Notes: generated from the sequence alone by a model not told the origin. 37,415 nucleotides of DNA from Trebouxia sp. TZW2008 (GCA_002118135.1 BDIU01000512.1:1-37415); one strand, 5' to 3'; shown: positions 9,562 through 19,978, numbered from the stretch's first letter. Translations and numbers: made by a program.

Positions 9562-10177
9562 CCAGTCCCTCCTTTTGATCCCTTGCAATCCTTTTCCTCG
9601 ATAAGCAGTTGTATGATGCAGTCAAATTGTTTGACTTGCAAATAATCAAACTCAGTACATTTTACTTGCAAAAGCTGCAATTTGTTTTTGCTTCGAGTCT
9701 CTCATAGGGTTTTGTGCATTACAAATCTTTATTTGGTCCAATTTTGTGTGTTGCATTTTTGGTGCCTTTGGAGTCAAATTTGAATGTATGCAATTTGCTT
9801 TTACTAATTTGTTTGCATGGCAACTTTGGTTTGCCGGTTGCAAATGAAGGTTTCTGTAACTGGTGTAGTTAAACACAAAATGTCAAAATGTAGGTGTGGC
9901 ATCGGTCTTTGCAACGTGGATAATGCAGGTGTTTTTGAAGTATTCTTAGGTGCCGGGCTCAAAATTATACAAAAATGAAAGTTGAGTGTCCAATTTACGT
10001 CAAACTTTGTGTTTTGCTTTTTGAAATTTGCTGAAGTGCTCAGCTCAAAAAGCGATTATGTCTCATCTAGATTCAGCAACCCAAATGCAAAATCGAAGTC
10101 CTGTGAACACATGACCCTACTATGCATTTGGGTTTTTGCCAATCAACCCTCCGGTTGACAAGCAAAAGCCAAGTCGT

Positions 10178-10208
10178 TTGTCAAGCTGGCAAGAAGCCAG
10201 CTTGACAA
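10178..10208. repeat. 13-bp perfect inverted repeat
   Basis: TTGTCAAGCTGGC is inverted exactly, with a five-base loop (AAGAA). It lies about 120 bases before the small ORF at 10327, in the region flanking the putative mobile element. Confidence 0.85.
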
Positions 10209-10326
10209 CAGGCGGGCTGGACACCATGCAAGCGGCGTTAGCTACTTGTATGCTGTTCTGCCTTTGTGTCATGCAAAATCGATATTTCAAACTCAGTAGT
10301 CTTGGAGTACCGAGTGCGAGCTAACC

Positions 10327-10542
10327 ATGGCAGACCAATCTGAAACAGAAGTTGCTGCTGTTTTTGACCTGCTGAAGATCTCACTCAGCAAGACAGACCC
10401 CACTCTAGACAAAAGCAATGCCTGTGTTGAAGGTCCCTTTCAGTTATCATTGATTCAGGACTGTGCAGTGACTGTTTTGCTTGACCAATGCACGATGCAA
10501 TCTCCACGCTGTCTTGGTTATCATGCCACAGCTAAGGGCTGA
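10327..10542 (+). CDS. Small unknown ORF or first exon
   Basis: The ATG has a good context (AACCATGG) and opens a 71-codon frame starting MADQSETEVAAVFDLLKISL. The first 40 residues look like an ordered acidic helix; the rest is cysteine-rich and less convincing. It may be a first exon whose donor I could not identify, or a truncated gene. No family is recognised. Confidence 0.3.
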   Translation: MADQSETEVAAVFDLLKISLSKTDPTLDKSNACVEGPFQLSLIQDCAVTVLLDQCTMQSPRCLGYHATAKG

Positions 10543-11571
10543 TCCCGTCAGCACAAAATGCCTGGATTTGCTGACAAAATGACTAATGACTCGTCATTTC
10601 TTGCTTTTATGTAACGGGGCGCATGAAAAGGGTATGCTAGCTACGTGTCAGAGAGCCAATTAAGTTTGCCCTGTAACATTTTAGCACAACTGCCACTGAC
10701 CGGATTGCTCATAAAGCCTGCACCTGAAAAGCTTTCCCAGGCAAGCTTCATGTTGTTGTTATGATGTAGCATGGTGAAATTGGCAACGACCGCATGCAAC
10801 AAAATTTGATGCTGATCTACCACCTCAGGCATGAGGACTATCATGGCTTGAAAACAGAAAAGTCTACGCCGTCAGGCATCACAGCCAGAGCTTCTGAGGC
10901 AGCCCGAGCTTGACATGAGTCATTGATCAGGTGTACATGATATTGTCAAAGTCGCACATGCATGACAAATGACCTGGCAGACAGCAGGGGTCCCTGGCAA
11001 ATTGGGCGCAGTCTATGATCTGGACAGACTCCAACAGCGAAGCTGGCAGATGTGTCTTGCTTGCATGCTACCCACACCAGGCTTCAATTTAAAGAACAAT
11101 ATAGTGGTGCTGTCATGCCACAATTGCGCTAAACAGGTGCCAAAGGAACTTGAGCCAGCTTCACCATGCAGCACACGCTCCAGCTTATGCTGATTTTGGC
11201 TTCTTGCCAATAATTCCAAACGTCAGCCTTCCAAGGATGGCTGCAGCACACGCAGGCTTTGTCAGTTGTTTGTACAAGTCAAGGAGAGCGCCTAGCATGA
11301 ACCAAAACGCAAAAATACGTCTAACCCATTGGTGCAATTCAGAGGCATCTGATGGATCATGGCACCACTTTGTTGCGCTTGAAGAGCAAACAAATGCAAA
11401 ACGTGTTTGTGACAATGACACCAAGCAAGTCAGGAACGCTTGTCTGTCAAATTGCTCAATTCATGATGTAAGAGTGCCACGAAGGGCTTTGCTGCCAACA
11501 TGCTCTGCATACATTGCTGCTGGCAGCCTCTGATGACGCTCTGCAGATATGTTCTTCGGCCAATGAGCAAT
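10543..11571. other. No gene supported
   Basis: Minus-strand frames at 10641-10844 and 11185-11424 are open and the latter has a hydrophobic stretch (IFAFWFMLGALLDLY), but neither has clear exon borders or a recognisable family. They lie beyond the stop codon of the NTF2-like gene, so they are not part of it. Confidence 0.25.
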
Positions 11572-14002
11572 CTAGAGTGCGAGATTCACGACAAAAGATG
11601 GCAGTAGGTCAGGCTGATGCTCACTCTTGAAGATGTCGCTGAGCCTGTTGGACAGGATGAAGAAGGCGTATGGAATTGTTTCAGGCTCAGGGATGGGTCC
11701 CCCTATGGCTGCTAGAATGCCAAAAAGGGCTCCCATCTTCTTTGTGTTACCCACACGTCTGTCCATGATGTAGCCTGCAGAGAATTTGGCAAATCAGCAG
11801 CCTGAATTTGGCAAATCAGCAGCCCACCAATACGTGTTGCTTTGCAAACTTGCTTGATTAATCACCAGCTGTTTTGGAGCTTGACAGCAGAGGTTACAGC
11901 ATCAAAAGTTGTTGACTCAACATCTTGACTGCTGCCAACATGGTGTTGCTGCGCAACTGCAGTCAAACTTTGCGGTGAACAAGATGTCCATCATGACTTC
12001 AAGCAACACAAAAAATTGGACGGTCAACCTTAGGGCCGTCATTAAATATCACTGTATGCTGAAAAACCCTCAAGGTGGGCTGGACTTAGAAAGTAACACA
12101 CAGCTCATTATAAAACAAGGAGCGCATGCATGCACTGCATACAGCAACCAGGCTTGCAATGGGTGGTTGGGGGAACTGCACTAGCAGCTTCTGTATGCAT
12201 CTGCTAGGGTGCTGTCAACTCAGTACTAATTCGACATTGTAATCATGGGTAGCAAACAAGAGAACTCAAAAGCAGAGAATCCTTTCATTCAGGCTTTTTG
12301 GACAATGCAGGGAGGCAAGATCTCACCACCAGTGAACGATGTGCATTTGCCTTGCTCATTGAAAGTGTAGGAGAGGCACTCAGGAGCTCCGAGCACCTTC
12401 TTGTTGGTGGGCTTGAAGGATTTGCCAAAAAACTTGAGAGGACCAGCATGAGTAGCAGTCACCCTTACTGTAAACCAGACCCTGCATGAAGGCGACATCC
12501 TTGAGAGACTTGCAAAGAACCTGAGAAGTGCAACATGAGTGACAGTCACTAGCGTGAACCAACAACTGCATGAACCAACAACTGCATGCATGTTGAAATG
12601 AAACTCTTGGAAGACTTGCCAAAGAACTTGAGAGGGACAGGGTGAATGGCAGTCACCCTTACTGTAAACCAGACCCGGCGTGTAGAAGGCATCAAGACAG
12701 CTCACTCTGCACCTCACATATGGTCCTAGCCCTCACATCAGTGTTGTAAGGACCTAAACGCCAGCATTGTTGCTGTGACAACACAATGTGGAAGTACACA
12801 CCGTCAATGCACCAGGGTAGGCTCAGCAACAACACAGACTGAGATACAACAAATGCCAGGATGTCAAATTGAAATGCCTGTCATGGAGACTCAAAGGGTC
12901 GCCCAGGCCCTTGAAAAGTCGGTCAATATCGATCCTTTCAAGTTCAAACGCCAATGCACTTTTGCACATTGTCAATGCTATTTCTGCAGATATTTGTGCT
13001 TGTCTACCTGTTGGGCTCATAAGGGTCCACACGCCAATGGTAGGGGTGCGAGTTGAGGTTGGGGAATGCCTCTTCTAGATTGAAAGTGCCTGTTGCCTTA
13101 ATGTATTCCTGCAATTGAAACAGAGCAAAACTGCTGCAATTGATTCAGAATGAAGGGACAGACCATCTGCATGTCATGCAGAAAACGTTTGAAGCAGTGG
13201 CCACTGGGAGAACCAGTATGCAGGATAAGCAAGATGCCGGGGGTGTAAGTTTCCTCACCTGCTTGCTCAGAGAGACAATTGGGAATTCAAATCTAAAGTC
13301 GTCTGTCAAGGCATTAGGATCCTTCTGGCCCGAGTCTTTGGAAAACAGCTGCTTTGCAAGACTAATCAGCTTCTCCTCCCCGAGGGAAAAGTTCTGCACG
13401 AGCAGCGCACTTCTGTCGCCGTTCCGTCGACGAAAACTCGAGATGCATTTCTCGCAAGCAAACCATTCAAGGAACCCCAAAGCACCTACCTGAGGCGTGC
13501 CTGGCAGCGTCGCTACTGGCACTTCTGCAGTCATGCCGCTATGCGACCTGCTGTCAACCGAACCTGCAGCAAGGTACGGAGCAGAGATCGGCAAGGTTTT
13601 GTTGTACAAGCAGGACCTGATGCTGAACCTCAGTGGCGAACGCACTACGTGCAGCTCATCGTGTGGCCTGTCGAAAGCATGCGAAAGTGCAATGATCACT
13701 CAAGGCGCTTAGGAAGCAACAAGCGGGGTCAGCCATGCGCGCTGACCTGGATGGCTTGTGGCAATGGCTGACACGCCAAGCTGACGTAGCGAGCGATGAA
13801 GCGGCCTACGCAAAAAGTCCTTGCAGACGAGGGCAGCACTGCTGAATCCTGAAGACAAGCTGGCAGGGGTCGGCCGAGCGCGCGCAACTGCAATGGAAGC
13901 CACGGGCCTGCAGATGGACGAAGTCTTGAGCGCAAAAGTCATACACTTGAGGAACTCGTGTTGCGGGATCTGCACGCAGAAAGTGCAGCGAATCGTGGCC
14001 AT
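11572..14002 (-). CDS. NTF2/SnoaL-like protein with plastid-type presequence, six exons
   Basis: Exons 14002-13747, 13524-13490, 13393-13259, 13108-13008, 12481-12327 and 11774-11572 have agreeing phases throughout and give 294 residues. The first 85 residues are rich in Ala, Ser and Arg (ARARPTPASLSSGFSSAALV) and look like a plastid transit peptide; an alternative ATG lies at 13942. Then come LFSKDSGQKDPNALTDDFRF, EYIKATGTFNLEEAFPNLNS, WRVDPYEPNRVWFTVRVTAT, LSYTFNEQGKCTSFTGG and YIMDRRVGNTKKMGALFGIL. This order (DDFRF, VDPYEPNRVWF, TFNE-x-GK, MDRRVGNT) matches a conserved algal NTF2-like family whose chemistry is not known to me. The fold is a cone-shaped ligand-binding barrel used by ketosteroid isomerase and polyketide cyclases. 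Exon 5 is preceded by two decayed copies of its own start. The gene is divergent from the beta-propeller gene at 14527, so both may share a promoter. A 22-bp tandem duplication lies at about 11792-11830, just upstream of the last exon. Confidence 0.8.
12490..12560 (-). repeat. Decoy copy B of NTF2-like exon 5 start
   Basis: On the minus strand GTGACTGTCACTCATGTTGC and TTCTTTGCAAGTCTCTCAAG match the start of true exon 5 (GTGACTGCTACTCATGCTGG and TTTTTTGGCAAATCCTTCAA), displaced by 87 bases upstream in gene sense. The copy stops before the conserved end of the exon and carries an in-frame stop in its first codons (TAG in GCTAGTGAC). Confidence 0.75.
12600..12676 (-). repeat. Decoy copy A of NTF2-like exon 5 start
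   Basis: On the minus strand GGGTCTGGTTTACAGTAAGG is identical to the start of true exon 5, and CTCAAGTTCTTTGGCAAGTC follows. It is displaced 107 bases from copy B. The frame VWFTVRVTAIHPVPLKFFGK is open, so this copy is younger or under constraint. It lacks the second half of the exon and any donor. Confidence 0.8.
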
Positions 14003-14526
14003 AAGGGCACTGCATCTGAGGGCTTCAAAATAAACAAAACTTTAATATGCTTAACTGGCAGACGAATCGGCGCGATCCTCAGCCAAATCGCAGCTCAAGG
14101 AACTGAGTCAAAGCGCTTGCAATGGATATTCAAGCATCAAGACCCAACCGCGTCTGCATAGCTTGATCAGCACAAGCCGCTTGAACTAGACAGACCGCGT
14201 GTAGCTGCATCGAGGCAAAAGTCAGCTCCTGATCAGAGCGTCGGTCGCAGCAGTGTATCGTGTTAGGGCAGCTGTGACGGGACTCGATGCAGGCAGCAGG
14301 CTGCATTTGGCAGTCTCAAGCTGTGCATGCGCAGCATGCTCGCCATCACTTGCCACGTCCACACTTGCAGCGGCATGGTGCATCCCATAGGCAGATGCAA
14401 AGCTTGCGCAGCGCGTCGGGCTCTCGTAAGCCACGACGAGGCAGCGCATGCCGGCAGGTACAGCTTCTTTTTGTCGTTGTTTATCTCCTCAGTGTCAACC
14501 CAGCTGCTTGACACGCAGCACATGCC
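14003..14526. promoter_or_regulatory. Divergent promoter region of the NTF2-like and beta-propeller genes
   Basis: The two genes start about 520 bases apart on opposite strands, so this stretch should hold both promoters. I saw no sure TATA box. An ATG-led frame at 14327-14460 (MRSMLAITCHVHTCSGM, ending at CGGCAG|GTACAG) could be an alternative first exon of the plus-strand gene, but its phase 2 donor does not fit exon 14527-14673 without another exon. Confidence 0.35.
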
Positions 14527-17500
14527 ATGCAGAGTGTTGGCAGATGCTGCTGCTCTGCACACGCCCAGTCAGCAGTGCAAGATAGAGAGCAAACAACAAG
14601 CAAGCAGCCTGGCCTTGTACTGTCTCCAGGCTCTGAAGGCGCATGGGACCATGCAGCAATCGGCAACCCTGTGGTGAGCTCACACTGCAAGTTGATTACA
14701 GGATCCATGCACAACAGCTTGGGATTTTGAGACTTTGACACGTTGGTGCATGCATACATCTTAAAGCATCATAGAGGTCGGACAGACCTACAAGATGGAA
14801 CCCCTTATCTACCACTGCAAATAGGTTTCTGCAATGTAAAACAGAACTGCTGAATGACATGATACGATGCAGGTGAGGTGCTATTTTGGTGATAACGAGC
14901 AGCGTTGGTATATGTGGTATTCTGGCAATAACACGCCAAACAGGCCGCATGAAGCAGTATCACCGGCTTCAGGCTGCACAGGTATCTGCATTGCTGTTCC
15001 GCCATAATCTGATTCATACAGTGCGGCATGATCTCTGTCAACCGCCCATTTGGCCAGCTGTCAGCATCAGCTGTTGCTGGGTGTCAAAGAACAGTCAGAT
15101 GTTGTTGCCAAGAACTCAACTGTACGTTGCGTCCAGTCTAGCGAGTTGATCTTACAATCTAGCAGTTGCAGGATTGGCTAGAGACAGCTGACTGTTTCTG
15201 CGTGCGAGCTTGATGCTTAGATCTTTCTGTCAGCTTGCCATGTGTGTGCGTGGCAATGTCAGTTGTTTTCTGCATTCTGGCTTGGGAGCTGCAGTAAATC
15301 TCTTCTATAGCTCACCTTTGAAGCATGATCATCACTGCGCACTTCTTCGCTCAGCTTTCCTGAGTTTCATCAAACATGTCCATGCTGTCATCAGACTGCT
15401 GTGACATACTGCATGTCTCCTGTTTTTGCAGGGGTAGCGAGGAGCAGCAACAGGGTTGACTGGACTGAGGTCCCTTCAGCTTCTTCAGCGGCCCCTCAAT
15501 CACTTCATTGGAGTACCCACTAGAAGAATAATAACAAGCTGTTGCATCGTATTTCATGCGTGATCTCGTGCGCAGGCATAGCAAGAAGCAGCAACGGGGT
15601 TGACTAGACCAAGGACCCTTCAGCTTCTTCAGCGGCCACTCCATCACTGCAATGGACCGTTCAGTAGAGGAAGAATACCAGGCTGTTACATCGTATTTCA
15701 CGTGTGATCTTATGTGCAGGGGTAGCGAGAAGCAGCAATGGGGTTGACTGGACCAAGGTCCCTTCAGCTTCTTCAGCGGCCCCTTCAAATACTGCAGAAG
15801 AGGATTAGAAGAAAAACAATGTGAAGCTTTTGCAACACAAGTCACATCTGCATTTTGACGCAGGGGTAGCGAGAAGCAGCAATGGGGTTGACTGGACCAA
15901 GGTGCCTTCAGCTTCTTCAGCGGCCCCTTCAAATACTGCAGAAGAGGACCAGAAGAAGAACATTGAGAAGCAAAAGCCTCAAGGGCCAGGGTGCGTAATG
16001 CAAGCTGCTGAGGATTGGTGGACATTTGACACCAGTCACATGACGGTATCAGACGTACAGGTACACAGACACACTGCAAAGTCTCTCGTGTTGCATCACG
16101 ACTGTGCCAAACAAGGTATACAATACAGGTATACAGACCAACTCTGCTGCATGTGTGCATCTGCATGACAATTGTTTTCAATAACAAAGCTATAGACAAT
16201 ATCGCAAAGGACTGCTGGGCATTTGACACCTGTCTCATGCTGGTCTCAGACTTTCAGGTACGCTAAATGCACTTAGGAGACGACAGCTTCCGCATGATAT
16301 TGTCTTGAACAGTAAAATGTGTAGAATTTTGAAGCCTTGAACATGCACCAGACATTTTGTGATCGGGCATGCGCACTGTATCAAGTTACGCACACTTGTG
16401 AAACAAACTGTTAGTTGGAGTGCTGACATGCAGATCTTATCCAACAATGCGGTGGCCACAGGTGCTGGAGTGTACTGGATGTTCTATGCTGGCGCCTCTA
16501 GGGAAGATGTACCAGTCCCCCAAGGCTTGCCAGGACTGCAGTGCGACACTCAAGAGCTTGAAGGTTTGAGGTGCTTCCCCTCTCCTTCTTTCCTGTTGTG
16601 TTCTGTTTGTGCGCTCCTGCTGTGGTCCGTCCCAATGTTGAAGCTCAAGCATGTCATGTTCTGTTGCATCGAAAGCGCGGAAGTCAAACAATTTGGCAGC
16701 GCAACTTGAAGGCTCTGAGCTCGACCCCCCTTCACCCTTCCTGGTATTACCATTAAATTTCCTTGATCCATAGGAGCATACAGGAGCGTGCATGCAGCGC
16801 AGTGGCGCAGGTGAAATCTAGTAACGCGAAATGCGAGCTAGAGAGTACATTGTGTTCCGGTTGCATCACAGACCCTGCTGTGTCTCCCTCATGCAAAAGC
16901 AACACATACACATGCCTCAATGTTGCCAGGACTGCAGTGCGACAATAAAGAGCTTGAAGGTTTGAGGTGTTCTTTTGCTTCCCGTTGTGTTACGTTCCTT
17001 TCTGTTGCGCTCCTTCCTGTCTGCCACAGAACAGTCAAGTTGTTACGAGCACAATCTGTTGCCAACGCAGTATGCGTAACATGATAAGTGACAGAGCAGT
17101 ATTTCCCCTCTTGCAGTTGGCGTTTCTGTGCTGACTTTGTCCAGCATGTCTTGACATGATGCAACAAGCTATTACTGTGTGATGGAAGCTGGTTTGTCCA
17201 TCACAATGCATGCAGCTGAGCTGCATTGCTCCTGGACATCGACTCAAATACAGATTGACATGGACAGCACATAACAAACATTTCATGTAACGAACATGTG
17301 CATGTAATGGCAGGATGCGACCAGGTCTAGCGATGAGTCAGGATGGCACTAACTGGGCACGCATTGAAGGGGAGCATCACACATCAGCAGTGCTGGAGAC
17401 TGGCGAAGAAGGAGAGTGGGATCAGCTGTACATTGCAACCCCGCAGGCAAGTCTGCTGTCGTCTTGATTCACATGCACTCATTAACTCAGAAACATGGAG

Positions 17501-19978
17501 TTGTCCTTTGGTAACATTTGGAAGCATAGAGGGTGAGCATCACACATCAGGAGTGCTGGAGATTGGCGAAGACAGAGAGTGGGACCAACTGTACTTTGTG
17601 ACCCCACAGGCAAGTCTGCTGATCCTTCTGCATGTTCACTGCACCTGATTTTCTACATTCACATTTTATGTCTGCACAAGCACAATGAAAGCACCTGCAC
17701 TTCATGACTCGCCTTTTGTCTGCACAAGCGCAATGAAATCAGGCAAGACAGCACAAAATGAAAGTAATAGGCCATCTCAGCTAGCCCGGCCATGAGTAGA
17801 GACGAATACACAAATGCTGATGGAAACAGCAATTCCAACACAGCAGCATTTGGACCTGACCTTGGTGCCTCTTTTCAGCTGCATGAGATGTTTTCAGCTG
17901 CATAGCTGTAAAGCAGCTGTTGCCAATGCCGCTATTTATAAGCCGTTTTGCCTGAAGAATAGCTGGTGCAAATTCGGCAGCAGTCCAGTTCCAGCTGCAT
18001 GTTTCCAGCATTTGGCAGCGCCCAACAATGTTTGGGCAGGTGCATCCTGCAACTTCAGCATGCTGGAAAGATGACATGTTGATAAGCACTCCGCACTTTT
18101 GGACACTCTGGTCTACTCAATGGTTATTTTGCCAACTGCGTGCAGGTGCATGCTGCAACTTGTAGGACACATGTCTATGCATGTTGCTCACTGTGATGGT
18201 AACAACAAGTAGAATAGCTGAATGACGCTGAACATTGAGACTTCTGTTCGACTGTTTTTAGGTGGTGGCTGCAGCTCCCAAAGACATGCGTATGTATTAC
18301 CACAGCTATGACACGCAGCAGCAGCGGTTTGTAGTCGGCTGGGCGTCTTCTCCAGATGGCTTCAAGTACGTGCTTGACACGCTGTGCATGCTGGGCATGC
18401 TTTGCCTGCTGTGTCTGCTTTGCCTGCTGGGCCTGCTGTGCCATGTGTCTGCTTTGTAATCCCAGCTTGAACTGCTCTCAACTTGACTGCAGTGCTTGTG
18501 CAATAGGTTTGTCGCCTTACTACAGCCTGCAATGTCTAGAGGGTTTACAGGAGGCCCATAAGTTGTATTGTATGCACATTGCTGTTATCGGCTTATTTGT
18601 TGCACTGTAGGTGGTCCAAACAAGGCCCCTTGTTTGATGGAAGCAGAGAAGCAGGCAGCTTTGATGCCAAAGGGGCGGCAGCCTGTCATGTTGTCCGGGA
18701 TCTGGACACCAAGAAGTGAGCACTTTGCAATTCTTCTGCTGTTTGACCTACTTGATGTTACCTCTCTTCGTTTGATGCCAAAGGAGCGGCAGTCTGTCAT
18801 GTCGTTTAGCACACTGAAACCAAGAAGTAAAGTTGCACACTGCACATCATTGCAACAAGTTGTTGTTTTGCAGGCGTCTGTCTTCAAGTTGGGTTGGACT
18901 GCCTAACATCAGGAGTTGTGAGGTTGGGCTTTGGGCTTAAGTGTAGGTGTGTGTTGCAGGTTTGTGATGTGGTACGAGGGAGTGGCTGAGGACGGCTCTC
19001 GAAGCATTGGTGTTGCAGTCTCTGATGATGGCAAATCAGACTGGAGACGATACAACAGGTGAGCCCTGAACAGCAATTACATGCTATGCATGCATTTTAG
19101 GAAGCCAGAAACATCTGCTTGCCGGCTGTAATTGCTCTCTTCCGTGTGAGATTAGCATTGTCTCATGCATGCTGGTCTGCTGCATGCTTGGCACCATCGT
19201 GACATAATCTGCTCCGATCCCTGCAGTCTGCTGTCGCTGTCTGCACTGTATGCTGTTGCAGGCCCAGGTTGGCTTAGTCTCGTGACCCGCTTACGGCCAG
19301 TGATTGAGGTCCATTGTAGAAAGCATCTGCACTTGGTCATCCTGATCAGCAGTCATGATCCCTGCAGTGATGAAGTCTATCATGATACTGTCTAGCGCAT
19401 GTGCTAGGTGTGTGTGGTGCAAGTCTTGTCTTGCCAGGCGGGCTTATTCATGGCATCGCAATACGATGTACGGTGCTCAATGCCTTTCAGTCAAGTAAGA
19501 CAATGATTTGGGTTGTGTGCTCATGGTAATCATTGACTGCAGGCCAGTTTTGACGGCTTGAGACAGCCCTGATGCCCTGGGACAAGGCCAGCGTGGGAAC
19601 ACCCTGCCCTGTCAGCATGGCTGATGGGTCGTGGCACACTCAGTCATCCTACAGAAGTTCTGCTTGTTGCGTGGTTGATTGACACTGCAGGCCAGTTTTG
19701 ACAGCTTCAGATTGTTGACTGCAGGCCAGTTTTGACAGCTTCAGATTGTTGACTGCAGGCCAGTTTTGACAGCTTCAGATAGCCCTGATGCCTGGGATGG
19801 GGGCAGTGTGGGAACGCCCTGCCCTGTCAGCATGGCTGGCGGATCATGGCGGCTTTACTACTCTGGAAGACAAAGCACACTAGGGCCTTGGACTGGCATT
19901 GGCATGGCTCTGAACAGCAGTGAAATTGAAGAATTTGAAGGCATCAGGGTGACGTTCAAGCGAGGCCGTCAAGCTTGA
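14527..19978 (+). CDS. Five-bladed beta-propeller, GH43/GH32-like family, nine exons
   Basis: Exons 14527-14673, 14873-14981, 15864-16060, 16434-16570, 17314-17446, 18262-18365, 18611-18715, 18960-19058 and 19759-19978 join in agreeing phases to 416 residues. Five blade motifs recur: RWYMWYSG (60-67), VYWMFYAG (164-171), MRMYYHSYD (250-258), FVMWYEG (312-318) and WRLYYSG (374-380). Acidic blade starts lie between them (EGAWDHAAIGNPV, WWTFDTSHMTVSDVQV, GEWDQLYIATPQVV, AWDGGSVGTPCPVS). This is the plan of the arabinanase/levansucrase/invertase superfamily. The sequence closely resembles a conserved plant and algal protein (RPGLAMSQDG, SIGVAVS) annotated only by fold, so a sugar substrate is not established. 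Exon 5 ends in a GC donor (CCGCAG|GCAAG). Five of the nine exons (3, 4, 5, 7, 9) have decayed tandem copies of an edge beside them. The N-terminus is short for a plastid presequence, so an upstream exon may be missing. Confidence 0.8.
15432..15863 (+). repeat. 144-bp tandem array: three decoy copies of exon 3 start
   Basis: Copies begin after CAG at 15432, 15576 and 15720, and the true exon 3 begins at 15864, so the spacing is exactly 144 bases three times. Each unit has GGTTGACTGGACC-like sequence, then CTTCAGCTTCTTCAGCGGCC, then an intron-like tail and a new acceptor. Copy 1 is open through VDWTEVPSASSAAP; copy 2 has TAG in place of the TGG tryptophan codon; copy 3 is open until TAG where the true exon has CAG (GAGGAT TAG versus GAGGAC CAG). 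Copies 3 and 4 are nearly identical over the first 95 bases. Confidence 0.95.
16200..16257 (+). repeat. Decoy copy of exon 3 end of the beta-propeller gene
   Basis: GACTGCTGGGCATTTGACAC followed by TCAGACTTTCAG|GTACGC repeats the end of true exon 3 (GGATTGGTGGACATTTGACA ... GACGTACAG|GTACAC), 197 bases downstream of the true donor. The copy reads DCWAFDTCLMLVSDFQ without a stop and keeps a donor. Confidence 0.8.
16925..17035 (+). repeat. Decoy copy of exon 4 end and following intron
   Basis: CCAGGACTGCAGTGCGACAA then GAGCTTGAAGGTTTGAG|GTG repeats the end of exon 4, 396 bases downstream of the true donor (16570). Similarity runs into the intron (pyrimidine-rich TTCCTTTCTGTTGCGCTCCT). The frame LPGLQCDNKELEGL is intact and the donor kept. 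Confidence 0.9.
17525..17626 (+). repeat. Decoy copy of exon 5 end with GC donor
   Basis: GGTGAGCATCACACATCAGG through GAGTGGGACCAACTGTACTT and CCCCACAG|GCAAGTCTGCTG repeats exon 5 from EGEHHTS to TPQ, 163 bases downstream of the true exon end (17446). The frame EGEHHTSGVLEIGEDREWDQ is open and the unusual GC donor is shared with the true exon. Confidence 0.9.
18381..18442 (+). repeat. Imperfect short tandem repeat in intron 6
   Basis: GCTGTGCATGCTGGGCATGC continues as CTTTGCCTGCTGTGTCTG, built on units of CTGCTG/TTTGCC about 9-12 bases long, right after exon 6. Any protein read here is low-complexity Leu/Cys and is not a gene. Confidence 0.7.
18770..18826 (+). repeat. Decoy copy of exon 7 end
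   Basis: TTTGATGCCAAAGGAGCGGC AGTCTGTCATGTCGTTTAG and ACCAAGAA|GTAAAG match the end of exon 7, displaced by 111 bases. A TAG where the true exon has CGG and a shift before ACCAAGAA break the frame, but the donor context is kept. Confidence 0.85.
19543..19634 (+). repeat. Decoy copy of exon 9 start
   Basis: After GACTGCAG the sequence GCCAGTTTTGACGGCTTGAG, then AGCCCTGATGCC and CCCTGCCCTGTCAGCATGGC, follows the first 90 bases of exon 9, 216 bases upstream of it. TGA in GGCTTGAG ends the frame and small insertions follow. Confidence 0.9.
19683..19790 (+). repeat. 34-bp triplication of the exon 9 splice acceptor
   Basis: CTGCAG|GCCAGTTTTGACAG and the following TTCAGATTGTT occur three times with exon-start positions 19691, 19725 and 19759, exactly 34 bases apart and almost identical. 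Only the third continues into the real exon. Use of either upstream acceptor would insert 34 or 68 bases and shift the frame. Confidence 0.95.

Larger units (their letters stand above)
9506..10326. other. AT-rich region, possible element end
   Basis: Upstream of the recombinase, 9600-10130 is clearly richer in A and T than its surroundings, with many TTTGCA and GCAAATG-like words. I see no exon. It could be the recombinase promoter and the left boundary of a mobile element. I could not identify short direct or inverted termini with confidence. Confidence 0.25.

Noticed and set aside
11185..11424. Minus-strand frame with a hydrophobic segment, considered as a peroxisomal or membrane protein exon
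   Set aside because: No exon borders, no clear family match, and it lies beyond the stop codon of the NTF2-like gene.
14327..14460. Alternative first exon of the beta-propeller gene
   Set aside because: Its donor phase (2) does not fit the next exon without an additional unseen exon, while the ATG at 14527 joins exon 2 in phase 0.
15432..16007. Regular 144-bp spacing considered as a CRISPR-like array
   Set aside because: The units are exon copies with splice acceptors in a eukaryotic intron; repeat and spacer lengths are wrong and there are no cas genes.
15351..16238. A 295-codon open frame on the minus strand
   Set aside because: It is the shadow of the 144-bp tandem array. Its repeats (LKKLKGPWSSQPHCCFSLPL and similar) are the reverse reading of duplicated plus-strand exon starts, and the plus strand carries the recognisable beta-propeller gene.
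18356..18610. Leu/Cys-rich plus-strand frame after exon 6, resembling a membrane protein
   Set aside because: It is produced by a short CTGCTG/TTTGCC tandem repeat inside intron 6.
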